Assembly (NCBI GenBank): GCA_050946575.1
Contig: JBMNVB010000005.1
Coordinates: 54,712 to 118,711, forward strand
Length of the DNA stretch: 64,000 nucleotides
From: JALCRY01 sp050946575
GTDB lineage: Bacteria > Bacillota > Clostridia > Peptostreptococcales > Anaerovoracaceae
Reading direction: 5' to 3'
Made by a program: the position numbers and the translations under genes
In this document: one piece after another, positions 41,681 through 49,521 of the stretch
Numbering within the stretch: the stretch's first letter is position 1
Layout of the letters: the number at the start of each line of letters is the position of its first letter
The notes under the pieces: generated by a model
The model's database searches: none
The model's input: the letters and a program-made list of their open reading frames with translations, nothing else
Told to the model about the DNA's origin: nothing

Positions 41681-42259
41681 TTATCCTATCTGATCCGGAT
41701 ACTTGATGACCATGCACAGCCTGGTCATCTTTTTTCCTTTGTTCGCGTAGACATGCGGCTTGTCCGCCGTGTATCTGATCGAGTGGTCCGCCGGAACGAC
41801 GAAATATTCTTCTCCGACCGTCAGCGCGAGCTCGCCGTCGTATACCATGACGAATTCCTCCGTGCCCTGATCGTGCGGATCCGATTCCGAGATGCCGTTC
41901 GGGTCGAGCTCGATATACAGTATCTCGAAACTCCGCCCGGAATCCGACGGGAACACGGGGTAGATGCGGAATCCCTCGAAATCGCCCTCGAGAGGATCGA
42001 CGGACTTGTTGTCCACGATCTCGACATTGTTTTCGCCGGCGCTCATGAGGGACGTGAACGAGATCTTCAGCCCGGTGCATATCTTCCAGAGCGTCGCCAC
42101 GGACAGCCCGCAGTTTCCGCGCTCTATCTGGCCGAGCATGCTCTTGCTGACGCCGGTCAGTTCCGCCGCCTCGTCAAGCGTCATGTTCCTCGTCTTTCTC
42201 AGTTCCTTCAAATTGTCCGCAATAATGCCGTTGAGTTCTTTCGGGTCCGATACCGCCAT
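41681..42259 (-). CDS. XRE-family regulator with C-terminal cupin
   Basis: In this 192-residue protein, residues about 10-70 are an XRE helix-turn-helix (LKELRKTRNMTLDEAAELTGVSKSMLGQIERGNCGLSVATLWKI). Residues about 110-190 are a cupin barrel (DPHDQGTEEFVMVYDGELALTVGEEYFVVPADHSIRYTADKPHVYAN). Such regulators sense small ligands. It is the last gene of the glycyl radical enzyme operon, 14 bp after the activase, with ACGGAGG as ribosome binding site. It may bind the ATATTCTG repeats upstream of the operon. Confidence 0.9.
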   Translation of the reverse strand: MAVSDPKELNGIIADNLKELRKTRNMTLDEAAELTGVSKSMLGQIERGNCGLSVATLWKICTGLKISFTSLMSAGENNVEIVDNKSVDPLEGDFEGFRIYPVFPSDSGRSFEILYIELDPNGISESDPHDQGTEEFVMVYDGELALTVGEEYFVVPADHSIRYTADKPHVYANKGKKMTRLCMVIKYPDQIG

Positions 42260-42273
42260 TTATTCCTCCGTTG

Positions 42274-43014
42274 TCATTTGAATGATACCACATCAATGCC
42301 GTATGAGCCGGCGATGCTTTCATATCTTTCCATGGTCTCGTCTGAAGGTCTCGCGAACGATCTGTCCGGGAGATCCATGCCGAGCTGTTCGTATTTTACG
42401 TCTCCGAAACTGTGATAGGGAAGAAGCTCCAGAGACGCGCCGGGCGCATTGTCCCTTATTATCTCAAACGAGCGGCGCATCGTGTCCTCGTCCGCGTTCA
42501 CGCCCTCTATCGTCGGAATGCGCACCACAAGCTCGTTATCGAGCATTGATGCCTTCCCGATATTTTCTATGATGAGACTGTTCCCGACGCCCGTGAACTG
42601 CCTGTGCTTTTCCGGATCGGGGTGCTTGAGATCCATGAAAATGAGGTCCATTTTTTCCAGGACCGGCCGCAGCCCTTCGAAATCGAAGAAGCCGCACGTC
42701 TCTATCGCGAGACTGTAGCCCCTGTCGTACAGCGCGTCCGTCAGCTCAGCGAGAAATTCCGGCTGCGAGGTCGGTTCGCCGCCGGAAAATGTCACGCCGC
42801 CTCCCGAGAATCTGTAGAAGACATACTGCCTGTCTATCTCCTTCACGATCTCGCCGGTCTCAGCGTATCTCGTCATCGGGTTTTTCCGCGTCTGCCCCTC
42901 GGGATTCGCGCACCACGCGCACCTGAGAGGGCAGCCCGCCAGGAAAATATTCGTTCTTATGCCTTCGCCGTCATTGACGGAGAAGTTCTGTAGCTGCATT
43001 ATGTAGCCGCCCAT
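42274..43014 (-). CDS. glycyl radical enzyme activating enzyme (radical SAM)
   Basis: This 246-residue radical SAM activase has CPLRCAWCANPEG (C-x3-C-x2-C) and FSGGGVTFSGGEPTSQPEF. It generates the glycyl radical on its partner from SAM. The region between the cluster motif and SGGGVTFSGGEP is short and has no extra cysteines, so the ferredoxin-like insert found in most dehydratase and decarboxylase activases is missing, as in PFL activase. GGGAGG precedes ATG 43014. It lies 16 bp downstream of the enzyme it should activate. Confidence 0.92.
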   Translation of the reverse strand: MGGYIMQLQNFSVNDGEGIRTNIFLAGCPLRCAWCANPEGQTRKNPMTRYAETGEIVKEIDRQYVFYRFSGGGVTFSGGEPTSQPEFLAELTDALYDRGYSLAIETCGFFDFEGLRPVLEKMDLIFMDLKHPDPEKHRQFTGVGNSLIIENIGKASMLDNELVVRIPTIEGVNADEDTMRRSFEIIRDNAPGASLELLPYHSFGDVKYEQLGMDLPDRSFARPSDETMERYESIAGSYGIDVVSFK

Positions 43015-43030
43015 TCGTCCTCCCGTCCTT

Positions 43031-45397
43031 TTAGAATACGTGCTCCGTGCGCGCTATGATCGCGTCCTGCATCGATTTCGAAAGGTTCACGAACTGCGCG
43101 GAATATCCGGCTACTCTGACAAGCAGATCCTTGTAGTTCTCCGGATGTGCCTGGGCGTCTCTCAGAGTGTCGGACGATATGCAGTTGAACTGCACGTGGA
43201 ACGCTCCGAGGGAGAACAGTGTCTGGATCATCGATCCGAGGTTCGCCTGTCCGCGCTTCGTCGCGACTACGTCCGGATTCAGCCTGAGGTTGAGCAGCGT
43301 GCCGCCGGAGTGGATCTCCTGATTTACCTTCGCTGTCGACTTCATCGCCGCGAGCGGTGTGGACTTGTCCGTTCCGACATACGGGCTCACGCCTTCGCTC
43401 GAAGGATCGCCGTTTTTCCTGCCGTCCGGCGTCGCGCCGAGGACGCGTCCCATCGGGATGTAGTTCGAGATGCCCATGAATGCCGTCGTGAACGGCGAGC
43501 CGAATATATCCTTATATCCGTGGATCTCGTGATAGAAGTGGTTGGAGATCTCTGTCGCGATCTCGTCCACGTAATCGTCGTCATTGCCGTATTTCGGGCA
43601 GTTCTGAGCCTTCTCGCGCAGATCTTCGTATCCTTCCCAGTTCGCCTGCAGCGCTTTCGCGAGTATATCGATGTCGCACACTCTGTCTTCGAATACGAGT
43701 TTCTTTATCGCCGCGAGTGAATTCGCCGCGACCGCGAGGCCGATGCCCGTGATGACGGGGCCGATGTTGTATTTCGCTCCGCCGCGCGACAGATCCTTTC
43801 CGGATTCCATGCAGTTCTCTATGCAGGATGACAGGAACGGGCGCGGCACCTGATCTCTGTGGATGCGCTGCGCTTCCACTGTCAGTATCACGGAGTGCCT
43901 GCACAGATTGTCGAACTGGCGCAGGAATGCGTCCTTGACTTCCTCATATGTTTTGAACTGGGCCGCCGGCTTCTCGTCAAGGCCCATTTTTTCTCCGGTC
44001 ATGAGGCTGCGCCCTTCGTTCAGCGCGTATTCTATCGCGGAGCCGAAGTTCATATTTACCGCCGCCGTCCATTCGCCGGTCTTTCTGTTGTGAGGCACTA
44101 CGCATCCGCAGTTGTTCCAGTCTCTCGCGTCTTCGGGTTCGTATCCCGCGTTCAGGAGCATCTGATATCCCACGCTGTCCGAGTGGATCGCCGGGAAGCC
44201 CGTGCCCTTGCTCACGAGACTCGTGACCGCGTCAAGGAATTCCTTCGGGCAGTCCGCCTGCACTCTGACCGAGAGGCCCGGCTGATGCGTCTTTACCTCT
44301 TCCGTCGCCTTCATCGCCATATATGTCACCGGGTTCGTCCCGTCGCTCCCGTCGCGCTTCTTCCCGCCGACCGTGAGGTTCTGGAACTGGTTATATCCCG
44401 CGAAGTAATCCGCCGTGTTCGAGGAGATCGTCCATACCCATTCCGAGTATTTGAGCCACAGCGCGTCTACGAGCTCCTGAGCGAATTCGGGGGTGATATT
44501 GCCTGAAGCAATGTCTGATTCGTAATATGGGTCCATATACTGGTCGAAGCGTCCGGGATTCAGCGAGAGTGGATTCTCGGACAGTATCCCGCCGATCTGG
44601 ACGAACCAGATGAACTGCAGGGCTTCATAGAAATTCTCCGGAGGATTTTCCGGCACCCTGCGGCAGTTCTGCGCTATGACCCTCAGCTCTTCCGCGCGCT
44701 TCGGATCCTTTTCCTCCTTCGACATTTCCTCTGCCTTGTCGGCGTAGCGGTTCGCGTATCTGATAATGCCCTTCGAGGTCAGTATGATCGATTCGTAGAA
44801 ATCCTTCTTTTCTTCGTCTTCGGGATCGGCGATATCGAGCTTGGATATATGATTCTCGGCTTCGGTCACGATGCCGCCGAATCCTTTCTTGAACAGGACG
44901 CCCTGATAGTCCGGCGTCACTTCTCCGACGGCCTGGCGCCATTTCGAGTCACTGTCGATCACGCCCGTGTCCACGCCGATATGTTTCGTTTCTTCCGGAA
45001 GTCTCGCGAGGAACGCCTCCTCCAGCGATTTTCCCTTCCAGTACGGGAAAATGTTCTCACGGATGAATTTCCTCTGCTCTTCGGTGATCTGATACGGATC
45101 CTGCGGACGCTTGTCGAATGTATCCATTTCCTTATCGACCCACATCCACGAGAATTCGGGGGTCAGGATGCCGCACTTGCGGAATTCGCCCGTGGCTCCC
45201 ACTATGAGCTCCCCTTCGAAAATGTGCACGCCGATCTGCGAGCAGCAGTCATAGAACGCCTGCGCCGAGCGGATGGCGGGGGACTTTCCTTCAGTCCTCT
45301 TATATGACTCCGTCCACAGCCATGCGCGTTCATATGAGATCTGCGGCTTCGAATTTACGTAATTCTGTCTGATTTTCTCAATGCGATCAGTGACCAT
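43031..45397 (-). CDS. glycyl radical enzyme of unassigned substrate
   Basis: This 788-residue PFL-fold enzyme has the C-terminal glycyl loop RVAGYSAQF and an active-site cysteine loop DWNNCGCVVPHNRKTGEW. In most dehydratase and decarboxylase members (glycerol, choline, hydroxyproline, arylacetate) the position two after the Cys is Glu (CxE); here it is Val. It is not PFL, which has two adjacent cysteines. The N-terminal pocket segment EFSWMWVDKEMDTFDKRPQDPY is intact. Start 45397 follows CGGAGGTGG; the longer frame to 45427 has no site. Operon: enzyme, activase, XRE-cupin. Substrate cannot be named from sequence. Confidence 0.88.
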   Translation of the reverse strand: MVTDRIEKIRQNYVNSKPQISYERAWLWTESYKRTEGKSPAIRSAQAFYDCCSQIGVHIFEGELIVGATGEFRKCGILTPEFSWMWVDKEMDTFDKRPQDPYQITEEQRKFIRENIFPYWKGKSLEEAFLARLPEETKHIGVDTGVIDSDSKWRQAVGEVTPDYQGVLFKKGFGGIVTEAENHISKLDIADPEDEEKKDFYESIILTSKGIIRYANRYADKAEEMSKEEKDPKRAEELRVIAQNCRRVPENPPENFYEALQFIWFVQIGGILSENPLSLNPGRFDQYMDPYYESDIASGNITPEFAQELVDALWLKYSEWVWTISSNTADYFAGYNQFQNLTVGGKKRDGSDGTNPVTYMAMKATEEVKTHQPGLSVRVQADCPKEFLDAVTSLVSKGTGFPAIHSDSVGYQMLLNAGYEPEDARDWNNCGCVVPHNRKTGEWTAAVNMNFGSAIEYALNEGRSLMTGEKMGLDEKPAAQFKTYEEVKDAFLRQFDNLCRHSVILTVEAQRIHRDQVPRPFLSSCIENCMESGKDLSRGGAKYNIGPVITGIGLAVAANSLAAIKKLVFEDRVCDIDILAKALQANWEGYEDLREKAQNCPKYGNDDDYVDEIATEISNHFYHEIHGYKDIFGSPFTTAFMGISNYIPMGRVLGATPDGRKNGDPSSEGVSPYVGTDKSTPLAAMKSTAKVNQEIHSGGTLLNLRLNPDVVATKRGQANLGSMIQTLFSLGAFHVQFNCISSDTLRDAQAHPENYKDLLVRVAGYSAQFVNLSKSMQDAIIARTEHVF

Positions 45398-45423
45398 TGT
45401 TCCACCTCCGGATAATATCCCAA

Positions 45424-45495
45424 ACAATATTCTGTTTTTGTGTCTGATATTCTGTTTTTAAAGTACCATATTATGCACGCGAGGTCAATATTCTG
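45424..45495 (-). promoter_or_regulatory. three phased ATATTCTG repeats upstream of the glycyl radical operon
   Basis: ATATTCTG begins at 45427, 45447 and 45488 on the plus strand, all in the same direction, with offsets of 20 and 41 bp, near two and four helical turns. The first lies in the near-palindrome ACAATATTCTGT. They cover the region where the minus-strand promoter should be. Confidence 0.55.
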
Positions 45496-45624
45496 CACAA
45501 AGAATCGGGGAGAAATCAGGCACTTTTTTTTGCTTCTGCCCGGCGTCATCAATTCTCTTGCGCCGCGTCCGGTTTCAGTATAAACTGACTAAGGACCGTA
45601 TATATTAGATGGAGGTATTTATTT

Positions 45625-46227
45625 ATGTATATTACTTTTCTTGACATGGAAGGCGTCATTACTCCGGAAATCTGGATAGCGTTCTCCGAAGAGAGCGGGA
45701 TCCCCGAACTGAAGAGGACGACGCGGGATGAGCCGGATTACGATAAACTCATGAAATGGAGACTGGGCATCCTTAAAGAGCACGGAATGGGCCTGAAGGA
45801 GATCCAGGCCGTCATCGCGAAGATCGACCCGCTGCCGGGAGCGAAAGAGTTCCTCGACAGGCTGCGCGAGCAGACCCAGGTCATCATCCTGAGCGATACG
45901 TTCGAACAGTTCGCCAGCCCGCTGATGAAGAAACTCGGCTATCCGACGATCCTGTGCAACACGCTCGAAGTGGCGGATGACGGCGAGATCACCGGATTCG
46001 AGATGCGCTGCAAGGACACGAAGCTCACGACAGTGAAGGGATTCCAGGCTTTCGGATACGATGCGATCTCGGCCGGGGACAGCTTCAATGACCTCGGCAT
46101 GCTGCAGGCCAGCCAGGCCGGCTTCCTGTTCAGGACTACAGATCAGATAAAGAAAGATTATCCGGATCTCCCGGCGATAGAAACGTACGATGAACTGTAC
46201 GATAAAATAATCGGGGTGATGGAATAA
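45625..46227 (+). CDS. thrH: phosphoserine phosphatase/homoserine phosphotransferase ThrH
   Basis: This 200-residue HAD enzyme has motif I FLDMEGVITPEIW (DxEG rather than DxDG, as in Pseudomonas ThrH), motif II ILSDTFEQFASPLM and motif IV AGDSFNDLGML. TTRDEPDYDKLMKWRL and the IQAVIAKIDPLPGA region also match ThrH closely. It hydrolyses phosphoserine and can transfer phosphate to homoserine. GATGGAGG precedes the start. It is a single gene, followed by the cobalamin riboswitch promoter. Confidence 0.9.
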   Translation: MYITFLDMEGVITPEIWIAFSEESGIPELKRTTRDEPDYDKLMKWRLGILKEHGMGLKEIQAVIAKIDPLPGAKEFLDRLREQTQVIILSDTFEQFASPLMKKLGYPTILCNTLEVADDGEITGFEMRCKDTKLTTVKGFQAFGYDAISAGDSFNDLGMLQASQAGFLFRTTDQIKKDYPDLPAIETYDELYDKIIGVME

Positions 46228-46232
46228 CGGGA

Positions 46233-46261
46233 TACACAACAGTGCGTCATCGTGATATAAT
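46233..46261 (+). promoter_or_regulatory. promoter of the riboswitch transcript
   Basis: TACACA (46233-46238), a 17-bp spacer and TATAAT (46256-46261), with TGA directly before the -10 (extended -10). Confidence 0.7.
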
Positions 46262-46267
46262 CAGGAT

Positions 46268-46470
46268 GTGAATATCATATGGCGCCGAGTTCTCCCGCAT
46301 CGCGGGAGCTGAGAGGGAAGCGGGTCGGAATCCCGCGCGGTCCCGCCACTGTATTCGGAAGCGAGCCCAGATAAAGGCCACTGGCGCGAGCCGGGAAGGC
46401 CGGGCGGAAGCAATGCCGTAAGCCAGGAGACCTGCTCGATGCCTGCCATGCGGGTGACGGAGGATCGCCC
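46268..46470 (+). ncRNA. cobalamin (AdoCbl-type) riboswitch
   Basis: The hallmark parts of the B12 aptamer are present in order: GAGAGGGAAGCGGGT, then GCCACTG (46345-46351), a second GCCACTGG and CCGGGAAGGC (46377-46400), and the B12 box AGCCAGGAGACCTGC (46421-46435). An intrinsic terminator (46501-46526) lies between the aptamer and the next gene, so transcriptional control, with B12 turning expression off, is the likely mode. Confidence 0.93.
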
Positions 46471-46497
46471 TGCGGCGAATACACGCGACAGAAAAAA

Positions 46498-46526
46498 CGG
46501 AACTGCCCGAAAGGGCAGTTTTTATT
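46498..46526 (+). terminator. riboswitch expression-platform terminator
   Basis: AACTGCCC-GAAA-GGGCAGTT, then TTTATTTT. A stable tetraloop hairpin between the aptamer and the RBS of the secreted protein gene. Confidence 0.85.
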
Positions 46527-46553
46527 TTCAGTCATTATCAGGAGGAGTGGAAC

Positions 46554-48341
46554 ATGGATACGGGGAAACGCATACGCACAGCGGTACTTGCCGCGATCGT
46601 CGCGGTCTCGATGCTTGTGCCGCAGGTATCTTTCGCGGCCGCTGCGGACGACGGCGATGAACTTCCGGATCAGGCCGGATACACGCAGTCTCTGTGGAAA
46701 TGGACATTCAGCGGGACGTCGGGAGGAACGTGGCAGAACGCCGTGACTCCGCCGGCTCTCATAAACGGCAGCATTTACGTTGCGGCCGGGGACAGGGTAT
46801 ATAAACTGGACGCGGAGACAGGAGAACAGGAAGCGAAGTCTCCTGATTTAGGAACGGCGCCGGCGTTCGGATACGCGACGCAGCCGGTCACGTCCGACAG
46901 CGACGGAAATATCTATACGACGACGCAGCAGACCGAGAACGGCGTCACGACAACACATGTCGTGAAACTGACGTCGGATCTTTCTTCGATATCCTGGACG
47001 AGCAGTGAAGGCATCACGGGGCAGAACATCTCGCCGGTCACATACATAAACGGCAGGATATACACCGGCACATTCACGAACACGAGCGGCGGAACGTATC
47101 AATGCATTGATGCGGAAAGCGGAGATACTGTGTGGACTGTGAAGAACGACGGCGGGTTCTACTGGTGCGGAGCCGCGGAGGTGAACGACAGTCAGGTCGT
47201 GTTCGGAAGTGAGGACGGCACGGTATATTCTGTTTCCGAGACAGCGGACAGCGCGGACGACATAGAGACGCTCACGCTTGAGGGCAGCATTGTCCGCAGC
47301 ACGCCGGCTGTTTCGGGCAGCAATGTTTACATAACAACTAAATCGGAGACGGCGACCGCGAACATATACAGACTTTCCGTCGGCGATGACGGATCTCTTA
47401 CACAGGATGCGGCGGCGTCCTTCGGGGATTCCGTGAACACGCCGGTGATCTGCGACGGATATGTTTTCGCCGGGAATTCCGACGGAGAGGTCGCGGTATT
47501 CGACAGCGACCTGAACAAAAAGGCTTCCGCGAGCGCACCGGCATCCGTGCAGGGAGAGATGCTGGTGAGCGGCGGCAGCGGGAGCGGCTATTCGGCATAC
47601 GTCACATATAATGCCAAGCCGGGAGGGATCGGTCTGGTTAAATTCAGCGCGGATCTTTCGGACGCGGAGTACAGTTCGCTGTATAATCCGCTGGAATCGC
47701 AGTACTGCATATCGCCGGTCATAAGCGGGAACGGAGTCCTGTATTACAAGAACGATTCGAACACGATATTCGCCGTAAAGACAGGAGATCCGGACCGGTC
47801 ACTGCTGAAGAATCTGAAGGCCGCGTCGCTCTCCTACAAATCGATCAGGATTTACTGGACGAAGCGCGATAATGTGTCAAGATACGATATTTACAGATCG
47901 ACATCGAAAACAGGCAAATATACAAAAGTGAAATCGCTGTCGGGAACGTCCGGGTTATTCACCGACACGAATGTCACGTGCGGCCGCGCATATTATTACA
48001 AAGTGCGCGCGCAGCTTATCAGCGGGAAATACACCTCGATGACGGGCCCCGTTTCCGCGGTGCCGGTAGTGGCCGCGCCGAAGCTGTACGCGTACGCGGG
48101 GACAGCGAGCGTCACTCTTAAATGGTCGAAAGCGTACGGGGCTTCCGGATACAGAGTGTTCCGGTCGACGAGCAGGAGCGGCAAATACTCCTGCGTATGC
48201 ACGACGAAATCGAACACGTGGAAGAATTCGAAGCTTTCCCGCAGGAAGATCTACTATTACAAGGTAAGACCGTACAGAATGGTCGGGAAAAAGCGCATAT
48301 ACGGCAAGTGGTCGAACGTTGCATATAAAAAGACAAAATAA
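46554..48341 (+). CDS. secreted PQQ-like beta-propeller protein with two FnIII-like domains
   Basis: This is a 595-residue protein. Residues 1-29 form a signal peptide (KRIRTAVLAAIVAVSMLVPQVSFAAA). Residues about 50-410 form a propeller of PQQ/PilB-like blades (NGSIYVAAGDRVYKLDAETGE; SDGNIYTTT; NGRIYTGTF..YQCIDAESGDTVWTV; GSEDGTVYSVSE; SGSNVYITT; NSDGEVAVFDSDL). Residues about 420-595 are two FnIII-like modules (YDIYRSTSKTGKYTKV; YRVFRSTSRSGKYSCV). No sortase signal or lipobox. Expression sits behind a cobalamin riboswitch, so a role in B12 capture is inferred. TCAGGAGGAGTGG precedes the start. Confidence 0.85.
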   Translation: MDTGKRIRTAVLAAIVAVSMLVPQVSFAAAADDGDELPDQAGYTQSLWKWTFSGTSGGTWQNAVTPPALINGSIYVAAGDRVYKLDAETGEQEAKSPDLGTAPAFGYATQPVTSDSDGNIYTTTQQTENGVTTTHVVKLTSDLSSISWTSSEGITGQNISPVTYINGRIYTGTFTNTSGGTYQCIDAESGDTVWTVKNDGGFYWCGAAEVNDSQVVFGSEDGTVYSVSETADSADDIETLTLEGSIVRSTPAVSGSNVYITTKSETATANIYRLSVGDDGSLTQDAAASFGDSVNTPVICDGYVFAGNSDGEVAVFDSDLNKKASASAPASVQGEMLVSGGSGSGYSAYVTYNAKPGGIGLVKFSADLSDAEYSSLYNPLESQYCISPVISGNGVLYYKNDSNTIFAVKTGDPDRSLLKNLKAASLSYKSIRIYWTKRDNVSRYDIYRSTSKTGKYTKVKSLSGTSGLFTDTNVTCGRAYYYKVRAQLISGKYTSMTGPVSAVPVVAAPKLYAYAGTASVTLKWSKAYGASGYRVFRSTSRSGKYSCVCTTKSNTWKNSKLSRRKIYYYKVRPYRMVGKKRIYGKWSNVAYKKTK

Positions 48342-48362
48342 CAGAAACTGAGGAGGGTAAAG

Positions 48363-49373
48363 ATGAAACATATTGCAGGAACATTAGTGTGTGCGCTCGC
48401 GCTGGTCATCGCGGCCGCATTCATGCCGCAGCCGGCCGAAGCCGCGGGCAGCAGCGCCACCGTGACATTCACGTCATCCACGGAATGGGGATTCAATCTC
48501 CTGAACCGGAAGGTGACCGCGACCAGCGGACTCGTGGAGAAATACTATCCCGATATCGAGGAAAGCTCGGGAGTAACGGCCGGAGACGTTCTCGTTGCCG
48601 CCCATATCCAGAAATACGGGAAGGCGTTCACGAATGATCCGACGGAATTCATGGAAATCGTGGACAGCGATTACGGTGCGTATGCGAAGACGATATTCGG
48701 CAAGGCGAATATGAAATGCTATATAAATAACAAGGCGATCACAACAAGCATATCTGATACGGTCGTATCGAACAATGCGAAAGTGCAGACCGTAACATTC
48801 TCGACAGGCGACACGTCATGGAGCGCGCAGTACACATACTTCAGCAAAGAGACATACAGAGTCAACGCGGGCAACAATCTCGATGTAAAGCTCAGGGCTC
48901 TTTCAATGGACTCGAACTGGAACGAGACGCTCGTCGGAGCGGCGCCGACTGCTGATATCATGAACGTGAAAAACGGCAGGCTCTGTTCGTTCGATTCCGA
49001 AACGGACTCGAACGGAGTCGCGAAGATATCGTTCAGCAATCCGGGCACATACACGATTTCCGCGGTAGGAGAAGAAAGCCATACAATGTTCTGCCCGGTG
49101 GCGACCGTCAAGGTCGGACTGAACACTCCGAAAGCGAAAATGAAGAAAAAGACCGGAACGGGAGCGACTATCTCATGGTCGGCGGTAAAGGGCGCGAGAC
49201 AGTACAAGGTGTACCGATCGACATCTAAGAACGGTAAATACCGTGTCGTGAAGACCACGTCGAAGCGTTCATGGAGCGATTCGAAACTCAGGAAAGGAAG
49301 GCATTACTACTATAAAGTATTCGCATTCCGGGGGTCTATCCACAGCAAAAGCTCCAGCATACTTGTGAAATAA
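48363..49373 (+). CDS. secreted protein with DUF4430-like and FnIII-like domains
   Basis: This is a 336-residue protein. Residues 1-28 are a signal peptide (LVCALALVIAAAFMPQPAEAA). Residues about 30-165 resemble the DUF4430/transcobalamin C-terminal-like fold (VTAGDVLVAAHIQKYG; CYINNKAITTSISDTVV; TSWSAQYTYFS), a weak match by eye. Residues about 165-255 are an Ig-like strand domain. Residues about 255-336 are one FnIII-like module (YKVYRSTSKNGKYRVVKTTSKRSWSDSKL) very like those in the upstream protein. It follows by 21 bp with GAGGAGG, in the same riboswitch operon. B12 binding is inference; the shared module suggests the two proteins work together outside the cell. Confidence 0.78.
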   Translation: MKHIAGTLVCALALVIAAAFMPQPAEAAGSSATVTFTSSTEWGFNLLNRKVTATSGLVEKYYPDIEESSGVTAGDVLVAAHIQKYGKAFTNDPTEFMEIVDSDYGAYAKTIFGKANMKCYINNKAITTSISDTVVSNNAKVQTVTFSTGDTSWSAQYTYFSKETYRVNAGNNLDVKLRALSMDSNWNETLVGAAPTADIMNVKNGRLCSFDSETDSNGVAKISFSNPGTYTISAVGEESHTMFCPVATVKVGLNTPKAKMKKKTGTGATISWSAVKGARQYKVYRSTSKNGKYRVVKTTSKRSWSDSKLRKGRHYYYKVFAFRGSIHSKSSSILVK

Positions 49374-49397
49374 AAAGCCGGCCTGATATAGAGCAGT

Positions 49398-49430
49398 GCC
49401 GCGGCCTACTGGCCGCGGCTCTTTATTTTC
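49398..49430 (+). terminator. terminator of the riboswitch operon
   Basis: GCCGCGGCC-TACT-GGCCGCGGC 9-bp stem, followed by TCTTTATTTT. Confidence 0.87.
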
Positions 49431-49460
49431 AGAATTTTTTCTGTTTTATGCAAAAATTAC

Positions 49461-49489
49461 TTTACTGTTTCTTTGAATGATTGTAAAAT
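49461..49489 (+). promoter_or_regulatory. nhaC promoter
   Basis: TTTACT (49461-49466), a 17-bp spacer and TAAAAT (49484-49489). Confidence 0.65.
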
Positions 49490-49521
49490 AAAATTTGGGT
49501 AATGTTGATGAGGAAACTGTT

